Shown here: one piece after another, positions 22,201 through 35,149 of the stretch
Position numbering within the stretch: the first letter of the stretch is position 1
Layout of the letters: each line of letters starts with the position of its first letter
Origin: Plecoglossus altivelis
Taxonomy: Eukaryota > Chordata > Actinopteri > Osmeriformes > Plecoglossidae
Reading direction: 5' to 3'
DNA length: 64,000 bases
Assembly: GCA_036571765.1 (NCBI GenBank)
Contig: BROE01000001.1
Span: 4,853,691-4,917,690 of the forward strand
Position numbers and translations under genes: made by a program
Notes under the pieces: generated by a model
The model's database searches: none
The model's input: only the letters and a program-made list of their open reading frames with translations
Told to the model about the DNA's origin: nothing

Positions 22201-23454
22201 CCATCAGTATGCTACACTTACAGAGTAGAGGCTGGAACAAAAAAGGCGCACCAAACCAGTTGGGGAGAGAGTGAGAGAAACAACGGACGAAGGAGGCCTT
22301 TGAGAAACCTGGCTCTCCTCTCACCCTCGCCTTGCTTCACCCTCTGCGCAATTAGCCGTCCTATACTCATTAATTCATTAATGTGCGATTACGGAGAGCT
22401 CATCTACTTGTTTTCCGACACGCTACATAAACATCAATAGGATTAGGTTTCATCCATATGGATGAGGTGCGGGCTACCAGGCATCTGTATGGGCCCATGT
22501 TTACATGATGCAAAGCCCTCCGCCAGATACTGTTTCCAAGGGAACATATCAATGGAACACGTGACCTCTCCAGCAGCTGGTAAAGGTGGGAGAAAAGCGA
22601 GTTGTGTAAAATGCATCCGTGGACTGGTAGATCTATACCTAATTATGTACACAGCCCAGCAAAATCCAACCGGAAAATAACATGGATTCTGGAGATGGTG
22701 GGGAGTGAGCTTGAAATAAATGAAATACTAATCTATTCTATTTGACACATCGAACAACAGCTTCTATTGACTTTGACATGTTATAAAGAATCCTATGTCC
22801 CCAAAGGTGTGCCAGCCAAACTCAACAATTACACCGAAGAACACAAATAAAGAAATAAAGAGGTAACGCGCCTCAGAACAGCAGCCCCGTTATCGACCTA
22901 AATAGGTAGACAAGCGGGAGGGAGACAAAGAGGGCTGAAGGCTGTGGCCTCCAGTGCGGGGCTGATGGGGGCGGGGCCTCGGGAGAAGCCAATGTGGGTC
23001 AATACGGGCGCTGGGGGTGAGGGCGCTGGGGGTGAGGGGGGGGGCCAGGGGGCCTGGTGGAGGGGCGTGAAGGCTCAATACCGCTTAATAAACAAGCAGG
23101 GCCCCAGTTCAGTGAGAAGCCAGAAACGGGATCCAGATGGTCCCCCTGCAGCCGAGCAATATTACTTAGCCTCCGTTACCGCAGTGGGAGCCGGAATGGA
23201 GATGGATCACGGGTCAGGCTATTCACTCCGTCCAGAAGAGAAACCATAGAACAGTGGGAGGGTTGGACGCGGCTGTATGACGGGTTATTGACGTGGGCTC
23301 CGAGCTCCGGCTAGCGCTGACATCAGAACTAAGGCCTTGAGTCCGTGGTCATGACAGGGTCCGCAAACACGTTTCATCTGGCACACGCAGACACTAAACC
23401 AGAGTAGGGATGAGTTAGCCACACATGAAAAACTCACACGCGCTCCCAGCGTAC

Positions 23455-23579
23455 CTTCTCATAGTAGCGGAGTTCGTAGTCCAGGATGATGCCGTTGGGC
23501 TGCTCCGGCTGTGGCCATGACAACGTGAAGCTCTTCATGGTGGAGCTGACCTGGTGCATGATGGGAACTATGGAGGGAG
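23455..23579 (-). CDS. ephb1: ephb1 exon 6: first half of second fibronectin type III domain
   Basis: This 125-nt exon (phase 1 in, phase 0 out) encodes residues 392-433. The acceptor is ttctag and the donor is AAG-GTACGC. The peptide runs from APSIVPIMHQVSS to the YELRYYEK motif at the B/C strands of the fibronectin fold, with W413 and the WPQPEQPNG turn intact. PIMHQVS.TM.S.TLSWPQPEQPNGIILDYE is nearly identical to EPHB1 as I recall it. An open frame continues past the donor for a few codons, but the splice site fits both the consensus and the family exon length. Confidence 0.96.
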
Positions 23580-23734
23580 CTAGAAGTAGGAAGAGAAACA
23601 GACAAGGGTGAGGGCAGACAGAGGTAAGCAGTCTCTCTCCCTCTCTCTCTCTTGCTCTCTTTCCGCTCCCCATGTGAAGGCCAAAATAGACATGGCAACT
23701 ATGTACAGAGTACGTCATGAGTTACATATGAATT

Positions 23735-23800
23735 ATTCATTCATTTAGAAGATGCTTTCAAAGTCAAGTACAAATTGTGCACCTTGTGATTCCAGCATGT
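23735..23800 (+). mobile_element. possible degenerate SINE/LINE-tail fragment
   Basis: The text around CATTCATTTAGAAGATGCTTTCAAAGTCAAGTACA resembles the common fish repeat core that reads ATTTAGCAGACGCTTTTATCC and then AAAGCGACTTACA. It has clear decay. Recognition is from memory of a widespread fish repeat and is tentative. Confidence 0.35.
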
Positions 23801-24076
23801 AATCAAGGATTGGAAGTGCATGGTTCTTACAAGACAGTGGTTTGTGTCAAGGAACATCAGAATGAGGAAAATTGGAACTATTAGACAGTTTATTTCCTGT
23901 GCTCCATCGTGATGCTAAAAGGGTTACTAGCATATAAACCTGACTTGCAAGTTGCCCTGCACTGTATGTTGAGGATTCACAGGACAAAATGCGTATGAAT
24001 CCATTCCCTCCAAGCACATCTCCTCTCTTGCCGCTCTTAAAAAGTGAAATAAAATGAACAGCCACGCATCTATTTG

Positions 24077-24108
24077 CCCCCCCCCTGCCCCTGCCCCTGC
24101 CCCCCCCC
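24077..24108. repeat. C-rich (CCCCTG)n edge of the assembly gap
   Basis: C runs and three CCCCTG-type units lead directly into the N run. A CCCCTCCCCCTCCC stretch lies on the other side. Confidence 0.85.
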
Positions 24109-24756
24109 NNNNNNNNNNNNNNNNNNNNNNNNNNNNNNNNNNNNNNNNNNNNNNNNNNNNNNNNNNNNNNNNNNNNNNNNNNNNNNNNNNNNNNNNNNNN
24201 NNNNNNNNNNNNNNNNNNNNNNNNNNNNNNNNNNNNNNNNNNNNNNNNNNNNNNNNNNNNNNNNNNNNNNNNNNNNNNNNNNNNNNNNNNNNNNNNNNNN
24301 NNNNNNNNNNNNNNNNNNNNNNNNNNNNNNNNNNNNNNNNNNNNNNNNNNNNNNNNNNNNNNNNNNNNNNNNNNNNNNNNNNNNNNNNNNNNNNNNNNNN
24401 NNNNNNNNNNNNNNNNNNNNNNNNNNNNNNNNNNNNNNNNNNNNNNNNNNNNNNNNNNNNNNNNNNNNNNNNNNNNNNNNNNNNNNNNNNNNNNNNNNNN
24501 NNNNNNNNNNNNNNNNNNNNNNNNNNNNNNNNNNNNNNNNNNNNNNNNNNNNNNNNNNNNNNNNNNNNNNNNNNNNNNNNNNNNNNNNNNNNNNNNNNNN
24601 NNNNNNNNNNNNNNNNNNNNNNNNNNNNNNNNNNNNNNNNNNNNNNNNNNNNNNNNNNNNNNNNNNNNNNNNNNNNNNNNNNNNNNNNNNNNNNNNNNNN
24701 NNNNNNNNNNNNNNNNNNNNNNNNNNNNNNNNNNNNNNNNNNNNNNNNNNNNNNNN
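24109..24756. other. assembly gap of 648 N
   Basis: The sequence is unknown here. Both edges are C-rich simple sequence, which explains why the assembly stopped. The gap lies in intron 5, so no expected exon is missing. Reading frames that span it are artefacts. Confidence 0.99.
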
Positions 24757-25140
24757 GCCCCCCCTCCCCCTCCCTCCTTCCCCACCCAGCCAAGACACAG
24801 TACAATTACCAGCTAATGCAATACCAAGACCCTAGGTCACGTGAATTGTTAAATGTCTTTTTTTTCTTTTCCTTGAAAAGACACTGCCCTGTAGGTGGAA
24901 CGTAAATGTCTCCATCTCTTCTGCAGGGCTTTTCGGGCTGAATGCACAGTCGACCCTCTCACATTCAGTCCAGGCACACCTGATCGCACAGCAACCTGCT
25001 GTCAATTAACCTGCGCAACCCGCAATTTCCAGCTCATTCTCTCGCTTTTGTCCTCGACTCTGTCATCCCTCTGTCACGTCTTCTGTTATCTCCACCATGC
25101 CACGTTGGGCGGCGTCAAATCCCGATCAGACAAAGGAAAT

Positions 25141-25260
25141 GCACATGTGTATATGTGTGTGTATGCATGTGCATGCGTGCACATGCTTGTGTATGCGTGT
25201 GCATGTGTGTGTATGCATGTGCATGTGTGTGTATGCGTGTGCATGCGTGTGTATGCACAT
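25141..25260. repeat. 120-bp alternating purine-pyrimidine tract
   Basis: The tract mixes GT, GC, CA and TA steps in near-perfect purine-pyrimidine alternation, with one clear break at GCTTGT. It has Z-DNA potential. Confidence 0.8.
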
Positions 25261-28050
25261 GGTAGGGTGAGGTTCTTCTAAGTGTCTAAGCATCCATCTT
25301 CTGGTTCTCAATCTTGTCCTCAGCCACTCCCTGTCCTGCATGTCGCAGACGTGTCCCTGCTCCGAGACGCCTGATTCCAATGCATGTTCGCTACCAGGAC
25401 TCCTCTGAGCCAGATAAGGACTCACGTATTGGAATCAGCTGTGCTGGAGCAGGGAAACATCAAACACACGCAGACTCTGAGAACCAGAGGTGAGAACCTC
25501 AAAGCAGTGAGATTCTCTCTCTGATACAGTGTGGATTTCCCAACGCATCTTTCAGTCAGCTCGTCCATGCCTGTGCCACATGGTTCATATGTGTCATTGC
25601 AACACAAACTCCAACACACTTTCATAAGCCTAGCAGAGTTAGTTAGCCTCCAGCAGCCTCCCTGCTGTCCTGGAGGGGGGCAGCCCAGTGTCTCTGCCCC
25701 TCTGTCTGGGTCAGGTACCAGCAGCCAGAGCTGGGCCTGGCAGCATAATGAATGACCAGCAAGAGGCCTAGACTGTTCCTGTCAGTCCCCCAGGCTCTCT
25801 CTGTCTCTAGGGAGTGGTGCTACTCATTTAGCGTGCCTTCACCCAAAACCTACCGGCGTTGACAGTGAGTCAGACCTGTGCGATATAAAGTCCAACTATT
25901 CTGAAAATGGATAAAAAGTTTGTCAAGTACTTGAATAAGTGGTTTTCTGGTTTGTGTGGGGGCGTTTGCATGTGTGTGTGTAGGGCTTTAAGTTATTCAA
26001 AAATGACTTCTGAGCCAAGTGCTTGTCCCCGCAGCTTGTGTTTAAATGTGTGTGTTTGTGTGCATGGGTGTGTGCTCGAGGGGCCTGTGTGTGGAAAGCT
26101 TGTCGGGGACTGTGCTTTGCTGCTTCTAAGAGGGGCGGGGTTCAGGCCCACTGAAGCGCCGCTTTTCCCCCAGTCCGCGTCCCCGACGTCACCAGGGGAC
26201 GACACCGCTGACAGTGACGGGTGTCTGTACCCTGCACTCCTCCTACACCCCCCCGCCACCCCAGCACCGCCCCCCTCCCACCCCCTCCACCTCCCTCCCT
26301 CGCTCCTCTGCTCCACTTTTATCTGGCCCCACTTGCTGCCCCCGGCTTTTAATGCAGAGCTCGGCTCACCATTAATCAAAGTCAAGCCTTCCAGCATCCA
26401 ACAGAGAAGGAGAAAGTGTGTGCGAGAGAGCAAGAGAGAGGGAGATGGGCGAGAGAGATGGGGAGAGAGAAAAAGATATGGAGGCCTTGTTTACCTGAAC
26501 ACCATGTGTTCACATAAACACTGTCATAATATCGTCAAATTGCTAACTTAACGCATCTATAGCACATTACATCTAACGAACTGTCAAACCTATTTTCAGC
26601 ATGTTCAAATAGCATGCCTGGGCGTATTCAAGAGACATACAAAAGACTAGATTAGCCTTTGCAACTTAACCCAGCACCGTAAACTAATACCAGGCATAAT
26701 CAGTCCCATGACGACTCATTGCAGCTGCAAATCGACCGAAGAAACTTGAACGGTCCCAACTTTAGTCCGCCTATTCTCTCTTGAACTCCATGAAGGTGAT
26801 TTCCGTGGGCTTAGTCCGGTACTGTGCGCAAGGTTCCACATTCCACCGTGCTCTCCCCCCCCTAACCCTGGCAAAAATGTTTTGCTCCGACGCTTCCCAC
26901 TGCTAGATGATTGGAATGTTAAGGGAATGGGTCATGTGACCTTCTGCCAGGAGATTACTCCACCGCATAGTAAGACCGCAGGGACAGGGGACAGTGGGAC
27001 GGACGACCAACACACTGAGGCCAGCTCTCCAACGGTCTAATTGCAGTTTCTTCTCTGAGACGTTGGCGCAGCATTGAGGCGTACCCTTCTAACAAGGGGA
27101 TGTGCGGGGCTCAGATGAGAGGCTAACAAGCCATGGCTCCAAACTCTGTGACATTCCCAGAAGTGGTGGCTAAACACCAGCTCCCCATTAGAGGAGCACA
27201 GTGCACGCGGAGCAGAGGGACGTTTGCATGGTAATGCACCTCCAGGAGACAGTACAGTACGTGGGTTTCAGATAAACCCACGCTCTGCATGGAAAGTAGG
27301 GATGAGCTGACACCCCCCCCCCACACACACACACACACACATACAGACCTACACAGAACAATTGCCCACAACCAAGAGAAATACATACCGACATACCTAT
27401 ACTACATTCATATGTGCAGTTATACAAGAAACCATGCATTTCAAAGTCTGTAAAAAATGCTTGTTATATGGCCTCTGTGTGTTAAACTCTAGGACACCAT
27501 CCCACATTTATGGGGACACACACAGAATGAAACTGGTGCCCTAGGAAAAGCCTTGAGAGCAGTTGGAATTGATGAAACGGCTGGGCACCCTCTCTCTCTC
27601 TTCCCCCTCCTTAGTGTCTAATAGACACGATGCACTGGAAGGCCTGGGAAACAAGCATACGTCTCCGGAAAAAACGCCTCTGAACCGTAAACGAGAGAAA
27701 CACTGTGTCTGCGCATCCAAACAGCTGGGTGAACAACACTTCCGCTCACCGTCTTTTTCTGCTAACCTCAGGGGTCCGAATCTCTTTGATATGTTGAGGC
27801 GTTTGCTGGGTGATAAACTAGGCCTGCCTTTCCTCCTGCTATGTCTTCTTGTGGCGGTGAGCAGCTTCTACCTGCCCCCTGAAAGACTTGATGAAGAGGT
27901 GGCCGTAGGTCAGAGACAGGGGCTCTATAAACCACAGCTGCTAGCCGGAGGAAGGGGAGCAATTTAGACAGGAGAGAAGGTACGCAAGTTGGCACAGTAT
28001 CAAGGTCATCGAGTCAGTGTCAGATTTGACCTTTCAGGCATTCGTTTACA

Positions 28051-28102
28051 GAGGGAGGGAGGGAGGGAGGGAGGGAGGAAGGGAGGAAGGGAGGGAGGGA
28101 GG
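28051..28102. repeat. (GGGA)n microsatellite
   Basis: About twelve GGGA units lie on the plus strand, some changed to GGAA. Confidence 0.92.
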
Positions 28103-31100
28103 AGGTTTTTGTGCTAGTCCTCCAACATTTTTGCTAACCAGCCAACTCTTCAAGCCGTCTTTGCAAGATTCTGCTACAGTACACGTTCTGCCACCAGATG
28201 AAACACCTAGCCAGGTTAATCGAGAGCTGCCACTGCAACAGACCCAACTGATTAAAACTGCGGGGAAAGAGAAGCAGTGCAAACCAGCGGTGAGGGAAAA
28301 CTGTATCACAGTGAGAGACTCAACTGTGCATGTAAGTTAAGTGTCCACGATGGCCTGGCGATTTCTACTCATGAAATACACTTACGTAAGAACACATTTT
28401 CTTACCCTTCTCTGAGCTTTAATGACTCCCTTGTGCATTAACCTATACTAATGGACGTTTAGCATTTTACACTGCCCTCAGGGCCACACACACTGTCTGT
28501 TCCCGGTGAATAAGATCCAAATTTGCCTGAAAGATACACAAAATGGCCACTTTTCACTTGCAATCAGAAATAAAGATGACTGAGCGGCCGAGCAGTGAGG
28601 GAGTGCAGAACAGACAGTAAATAACCCAAAGTATGTGTGTGTTCTGCAAGTGTTCTGTCTGTGCCTGTGTGTGCGCGTACAAGTCTGTGAGTGTGTGTCC
28701 CAGGCCTTGAATGAACTCCTAAATCACAGTATCGATCAAATGTTCCTCTCAGACACACGTAGGGATCTAGGGCAGTTTAATGGCCTCTTCAGTGATCCAC
28801 ACTGTATCCTCTTGGCTCCAACCCCCCTCCTCCTCCTTTTCTCCTCTATCTCACTCTCCCTCTCAAATCTAAACCGTTTCGCTCCGTGTCTGTTCAATTG
28901 TATCCTTTGTCCGCACCCCTGGTCCCTATCGCTTTCTTTTTATGCAGCATCATACAAAGCTTGAACATGTTCAAGCACACGGACGTTCCATCCAATGCGT
29001 TATAGGAGAGCAAAACCAACCTACCCCAATCTGCAGGAAAAGTTTGCACCGCACATTCCTGCACTTCCTCCACGACAGGCATACCTATAAATAACGTTCT
29101 TCGAATGTCTGCATATCATATCTCTTTCCAAATTTCCATCCTCCTCACCTCGCTTTTTCTAGCCACGCCGTTTCCCAGAATCCCTCGGCGGGTCAGCGGT
29201 GACCGGATCCAGCCGTGTAGGTCTGCTCTAGAAACCCTGCTGTCAGAACCTGGACTAACCGCAATTACCTGACCACAATGGACCACAAAGGCCGGGTGGC
29301 GGAGCAGATTACTGGCGGACACCTCATTACCCGGAGAAGACAGTGACAATGGAAAGCAAGGCTGGGTTCCCTCTGCCTATCTGTCAAGTGTGCTATTTAG
29401 CCTGTCAAATAGAGACAGTCAGAGCCATTAGGCCGCCTTGATAATCAGACCTATTTACTCCCTCATTTTCCTCTCCTTCACTGTCACAGTTGCCTCCCGA
29501 GTCACTCACACCCTCCGTTTCAGCTGTCCTTCCTTCCTGTCTCCCCGAAGCACAAAGGATTCTATTTGGTCCTGGTCGTCAGTGAAGGCTATGGTGTTTC
29601 AATACTAAATATACGTTTCCTGGAAAGTAGATACTGTGACAGACTGTCCGTAGGGTTTTTACTCTTTAACTGACGAACAATTGGAGGTTGGTATGCTGGA
29701 CTAGAAAAGGAAACTAGAAAAGGATGTTTGTAACTTTAAAGTTGTTGGTAAAATGATTGCTATTTAGTCACATGGCAGTTAATGTAACCTCAATGAAAAG
29801 TGTTGCAAATTCTTTGAAGATAGAATTGTGCAAACTGAAGCTGAACATTTCACATGACCTGCTAAACTATAAAACCTCCAGCTTTCCAGAACATGACAGG
29901 GAACATGCCAAACCGCAGCCATTTATAGCTCAGGTCAACACCCCAAGCCCCACCAATGTCACTCGGACACAATGAACAATAGTGGACAATGTCTCGAATG
30001 TCCTGCTCTGTTCTGAACTACACAACTCCTCTGCACTCCTTACTTCCTATCAGACCCGAGAGACACAGGCTGAGAGTCCCCAGGTCTGGCTCATGCCAAG
30101 AAACAGAGAGGCTACGAAATGGGCCTCATTTAAATTTTCCACTTGGTCAATACTGCGCTTGGGTCCCTTGATAAGTGTCTGTGTGTACAAGTGGAAGGGT
30201 GCAAGAGACCATGAAAAACACTGTGAAGAAGAAGGTCCTAGCTGACTGTGGATCCCCAACCTGTCATTTCCACTGGCTGACTTCCCGTTCCAACGCAGGG
30301 AGAACGAGCGAGAGAAAGGGGAGGGGGTGGGGGTGAGGTGAGGGGGTGGGGAAGGGGTGGGCAGAGAGCAAGGAAGAGGGAGCAGGAGGGAGAAAGCATA
30401 AGAGCGAGAGGGAGCGCAGAAGAGACACAGGAGGATGAAGAAAAGCACGTCCGCGTCGAGGAAACCGTGGAGGAGGCGGCAAACGAAAAAAGATCCCGAC
30501 AAGATAATGAGAGGGATGAGGAGCAGGCAGCTCCTCACTGACTCAGCCCTCGCTCTTCTAATCTCAGGCCGTGATGTCCTGGACAAGAGGCGGGTTCCCA
30601 GCAGCCATTATCCAGCCACACAGCTAACCTTCCTGTCGGTCCCAGGTCCTGCTCAGTAATAGTTACATTACCAGAGCCAAGACAATCTGCTCGCTGGACA
30701 AGCAGATCTGCTACCGCCTTCTGCTTTTCTCTCTAGGTGGGCTGGTCCCATGACAAGGAACTGGATTAAATAAGATGTGGCATGGGTTTTTTTTTGTAGA
30801 ATGATGGTGCATTAAGGAGTGTCAGAGTTCTGGTCTGCAGAGCTCTATACCGCGTGAGGTGGCCTTCATGTGTGTAGTGCCTGCCATGAGGAGAAATGTC
30901 AAGGCATTTCTGGCTGCGTCTTTGTCTTAACAAATCATTGGACAGGAAGCTTACAGCAAAAATAACAAAGATGTCCGACAGTGTGCAGACGAAAGATGCA
31001 CACAAAGCCGTCTGCATTCTTTGATGGCCGCGTTGGCTTGTTTGCACAGAAAATGTTTTTCATGACCACAAGTCAAAAAGGCAAATAGTCCTGCTATGGT

Positions 31101-32008
31101 TTCTCAGTGAGCGGAACGAAACATGCTAACCAGCTGTTTTTTTTTTGCCCAGACAAGATTTTTGATGTGTAAATAAAGTGGAGGAACTACAAAGAGCAGA
31201 TAAGTAGGGCAGCAGACTGATTCTCTCTGGTCGCACCACATACCCTAACATGCCATGTCTGGGGTCTCAGCTTGAAGTCCTCTGCCATGTTTTCAAACGG
31301 GGAGAATCCCCCGGCATGCTCAATTATCCACCAGTCCCGCCTTTGATTTGGGGGAAGAGGACAAGAAAAGCAAGGCCAGAGTTTTTACAGCACCGTCAAA
31401 GTTCTTGCCTGCTGTGGAAGCCATTAAGCATGGGTATTCTGCACACGGACTCATTCGCTGTAAACCCGATCAATCCCACAGAGGAGGCAGATTTAGCAAA
31501 CGGTTATGATTCTGATTTGGATCGCTGCAGACGCTGCCGTCATGATCATCATCGCGATCATCTCATCATCGACTTTACGCAAACACACATCAGGTGTGGT
31601 AACACACTGCAGAGCTGAAGGTGTGTTCACTGCATGAGGTGCTGGCAGGACTGGGATTTCCCCCGCATGACCTCCACGCTAATGAAAGCTTAGCTCTACA
31701 GCCTTACCAAAACATTTGTGCATTTTCCTTTTTGGACACTGTTTAGGCCTTCACGCATTTAGGCTTATAGTGTATGCCACCAGTACGTAATACATGTCTT
31801 GTGTAGTCCTGTGGAATAAATATGAAGGGTATAAACCTGGATATTGCTGCGGTTAAACATGGGAAGCTGTAATTTTTTTTCGCAGTATAATTTGGTATAT
31901 TTTATCATATTTTCCCCACCCCACACTGTTCATCAGGAATAACTTCCAAATCTAATCTCACCTAATCCACGGGTTTACACACCCACACCCACACACAGCT
32001 CCTCTTAC

Positions 32009-32344
32009 CAGCTTGGTTGGTGGTGATGTCTATGGAGACATGCTGGGCTGGGTACGGGCTCCGGTTGCTGACTCCGTTGACAGCCTGGATCTCGAAGCTG
32101 TACAGGGTGTGAGCCCACAGGTTACTGATGAACACCCGCGTCTCCGTCAGCCCCAGCTGACGCGGGACAAACTCCACGTTGTCGTCGCAGTGGGAGCAGG
32201 AGCGCCGGTCGGCGCGGCACTTCTTGCACACGATGTTGTAGACCACGTCTTCTCGGCCGCCGGTCTCCCGCGGCGAGTGCCACTCCAGGATGACTGAGGT
32301 CTCGTTGACGATGGAGATGACGTTTCTGGGGCCGGAGGGAACAC
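32009..32344 (-). CDS. ephb1: ephb1 exon 5: first fibronectin type III domain
   Basis: This 336-nt phase 1-1 exon encodes residues 280-391 and one base of 392. The acceptor is cctag and the donor is G-GTAAGA. It begins SVPSGPRNVISIVNETS and ends DITTNQA. It is one complete fibronectin III repeat, with the conserved tryptophan at 301, the C..C(R)ADRRSC..C cluster at 319-332 that is peculiar to Eph receptors, DDNVEFVPRQLGLTE, and the closing NGVS motif. Predicted N-glycosylation sites are N293 (NET) and N373 (NRS). The repeat is a rigid spacer between the ligand-binding head and the membrane. The sequence CDDNVEFVPRQLGLTE together with SIVNETS.ILEWH agrees with EPHB1 better than with other paralogues. 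Confidence 0.97.
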
Positions 32345-35149
32345 CTAGGGACACGCGCAAAGACAAGGCTTTCATCCTGCTGTTGTGATGCTAATGCATT
32401 ATCTGATGGCTTCACTTCTAAGAATCCCTACTTCCTGTGTGCAACATGATGGGGTTTCATTAGCATATAAAGTATCTGTAGCCTATAAATAAACATGCAC
32501 ACAGACACTCTTTAAGCAATGACAACACTTTCATGAACACAGCGCAAATCGCTCCCGAACAGACCATTCATCTGAGGTCTAATCTAAAGCTCCGGGCGTC
32601 TGTTGACGGCTGTCTTTTGCGATGTATGTAATCCCTCCGATGTTCCCTATGAATAATTGTGCACAAGCTTCACACGGACGTATTCACACGCCGGAAACCC
32701 ACCCAAAAAATGGCAGACTCTGGTTCTTCATGTCATCTTTCATACCTGCCTTCCCTACCATCAAGACAGTCTGGGACAGAAGCTTTCCCCCCAGCTCTGA
32801 TCTCCTGTCAGCTTATCTTTCTGACATCTAACCTTATTAGAGTGGGTAGGACACCTACAGCAGATCCGGGACCAGGATCAGTTCTGGCTGAGTGCACTGA
32901 ATGTCGAGGCAGGAAGAGGATCTACGCTGACGAGTTATCTATAAATATGCTTCGTTTATGAAGGTGCTTTGGAGATCTAGTATAGCTTCTGATTGATATT
33001 GCGCATGTTCTACAGTTGGCGGAAAGAGACTGTCAGCAGGAGCGGAACAACACATTCTCCAACCGACACTTTATATTTCGTTCCACATCAAAGCGATGGA
33101 AATGGTGGAGACGGCCTTAACGGTCCTTTGCCTTTCCCTTCCGTTCTTCTCAGTCCTGACCTTCTGCTGTTCCCACCGCTCCCCAGAGCCACGGAAAGGG
33201 AGTGCAGCACCAGAACCCGCTGCCGTCTCCTATTGTGCGTGAGCCCAAGTTTATGCAGCTCCTTCGCATGAGAACAGTGCTTAGTGAAAACGGAGAGCGA
33301 TGGAGGTTGCTTTTGGAGTGCACTGGGACAGAGCCTCGGCGTGTCCTATCACAGTGGGGAGAGGGCAGCCACTGACTTCTGTCAACACACACACAATTAA
33401 TCATTGTTGCTGCAAAGCCACGTGGGATAGCTCTGAGGGCACCGGGACAAAGCACCGGAACACACAGGGGTGACGGAATAGCAGTGTTACCGCGGCGACC
33501 TCAGCGTGGCTCAGCACCATGGTGATGGAGGATCGGTGACAGGAAGGGTATGACCTCCATATTGTGATTATTATGGTCTGGCTACGAGGACAAGAAGCTC
33601 CAGATACATGGTCATTTAGAAAAAAAACTGTTATGGCTAACACATGTGTATGTGTTTGTGTGTGTGTGTGTGTGTAGAGAGAGAATGAGGCCTTACACAG
33701 CTGACTCACACACTTCCATGAGGACACTTCACAGACAAAATGGTGTTGCACACCTTGGGCATGTGGAGGCAATTGTTCCACAGTGGGACAACTCACACTC
33801 AACCAGCAGCCAACTTGACGGAGAGGTCTCCGGAGTAAAGCACAATAAGACACAGCTGGACTGGGACCAGGACCACTGGGGGACACTCCAGTCTTTGTAG
33901 CTCATCTGTCCCATATTACGAGTACCTAAGCGTTGCTTGTAAGAGTGGGTATTCACAGTGTGAAATCCAGACTTCAGGTTCTGACAGTAAAATCATTCCA
34001 CACGGTACCAGGAAAACCACTCAGCACACTGTGTCATGCATTCTGCATAAGCCACGGAGCTGCAGTAGAGACAGGATCGACTGCAAAGATGTTACACTCA
34101 CAAAGGCTTGTTCAAGACCAGGCACGATTGCACTGTTGACTTGGGTGCCCTAGCGACTCCAAAAGAGCTCCCAATTGACACACCAACAATGTGCGTTCCG
34201 GCTTCTTTAAACAAACCTGACTCCTTTTGTGGACAAAGGACGAGTAGAGGTGCAGGTGCTAGAAGCAGTCTTCCCTAAAGACCAACACGTGGTCTTGGCA
34301 TTCGAAACAAGAAGAGGACCCAACACTTGCGACATGTATTTGGGACCAAGGGGACAGACACAAGCTCTTAGTTCTTTGGTGCTTCCGATTCTGCAGTCCC
34401 CTGGGGCATGTACACATGTTGGCTGCAAGGTGGTCTGCAGACTGCCGGCATGTTTCACCAGAAGAGCCAGACAGCTGGAGGAATAGCGTTCCATTTTTGT
34501 TGTCCCAGCCTTTTTGGGAATGAGGAGAAGATCATATCTCTACGCTGAACCTGTCAGTAGCATTTGTGGAATCTCTGAGATGACTTGAATCTTTTGTTCG
34601 CATGGATGTCAATGTGGAAATGTGTATGTGGGTGCACGTTTGTGTGTTGGTTTGTGTCTTTGAGTGCACGTGCACATACGTATATGTGTGTGCAGGAGAT
34701 GAGATTTGGTATGATAGGGTAAATATAGGCATTTGTTTTGAGTGTTTGAGTAGAGTAGAAATAGGGCAGACTTTGTGTCACCCTCTGTCTCTGTCCCTCC
34801 CTCTCTTTCCCCTGGGTCTCTCACAGTACATGGTGAGAACCTGGTATGATCTATGGTAGCTCATAATTCAAACACACTCGCAGAAACACCACAACACACT
34901 CTGCTCCGCTGCGTGACGTGTTTATATAGGTTGCAAGATACATGGCAGTTCTCATCTGCATAAAGCAAGCGTGCGCAAGCTCAAGGCGAAAATGGATGCA
35001 TACATGCTTTGGCTCGCGCGCTTTCAGACTATTCGCGTCAAGTAGCTTCGTGATAAGTGTCTCTGGCAATGTCAATGTATGTCTGCAACGCAGCCACCAA
35101 AAAACAAACAACAAATGATGGTGAGAGGCAAACTCCCTATCTGCATCCT

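Larger units (their letters stand above)
16033..23454 (-). other. intron 6
   Basis: This 7.4-kb intron contains GA (16905-17038), AT (17729-17767) and CT (22090-22200) microsatellites, three copies of a repeat of about 145 bp (18060-18500) and a 21-bp minisatellite (18650-19020). Also present are GT-rich DNA (19110-19225, 20880-20915, 21150-21275) and unique AT-rich DNA (19440-19800, 22340-22460). No gene is supported. Confidence 0.9.
23580..32008 (-). other. intron 5
   Basis: This 8.4-kb intron contains a degenerate fish-SINE-like motif (23735-23800), the assembly gap (24109-24756), an alternating purine-pyrimidine tract (25141-25260), a GGGA array (28051-28102) and a G4-rich stretch (30318-30361). 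The interval 28300-30300 and most of 30400-31980 look unique. No gene is supported. Confidence 0.88.

Noticed and set aside
23847..24905. Long frames spanning the N run
   Set aside because: They are artefacts of unknown bases; the known ends are C-rich repeat and unique intron.
34229..34486. 85-codon plus-strand frame with ordinary composition
   Set aside because: It looks less repetitive than most but matches nothing I know, lacks splice context and could be chance.
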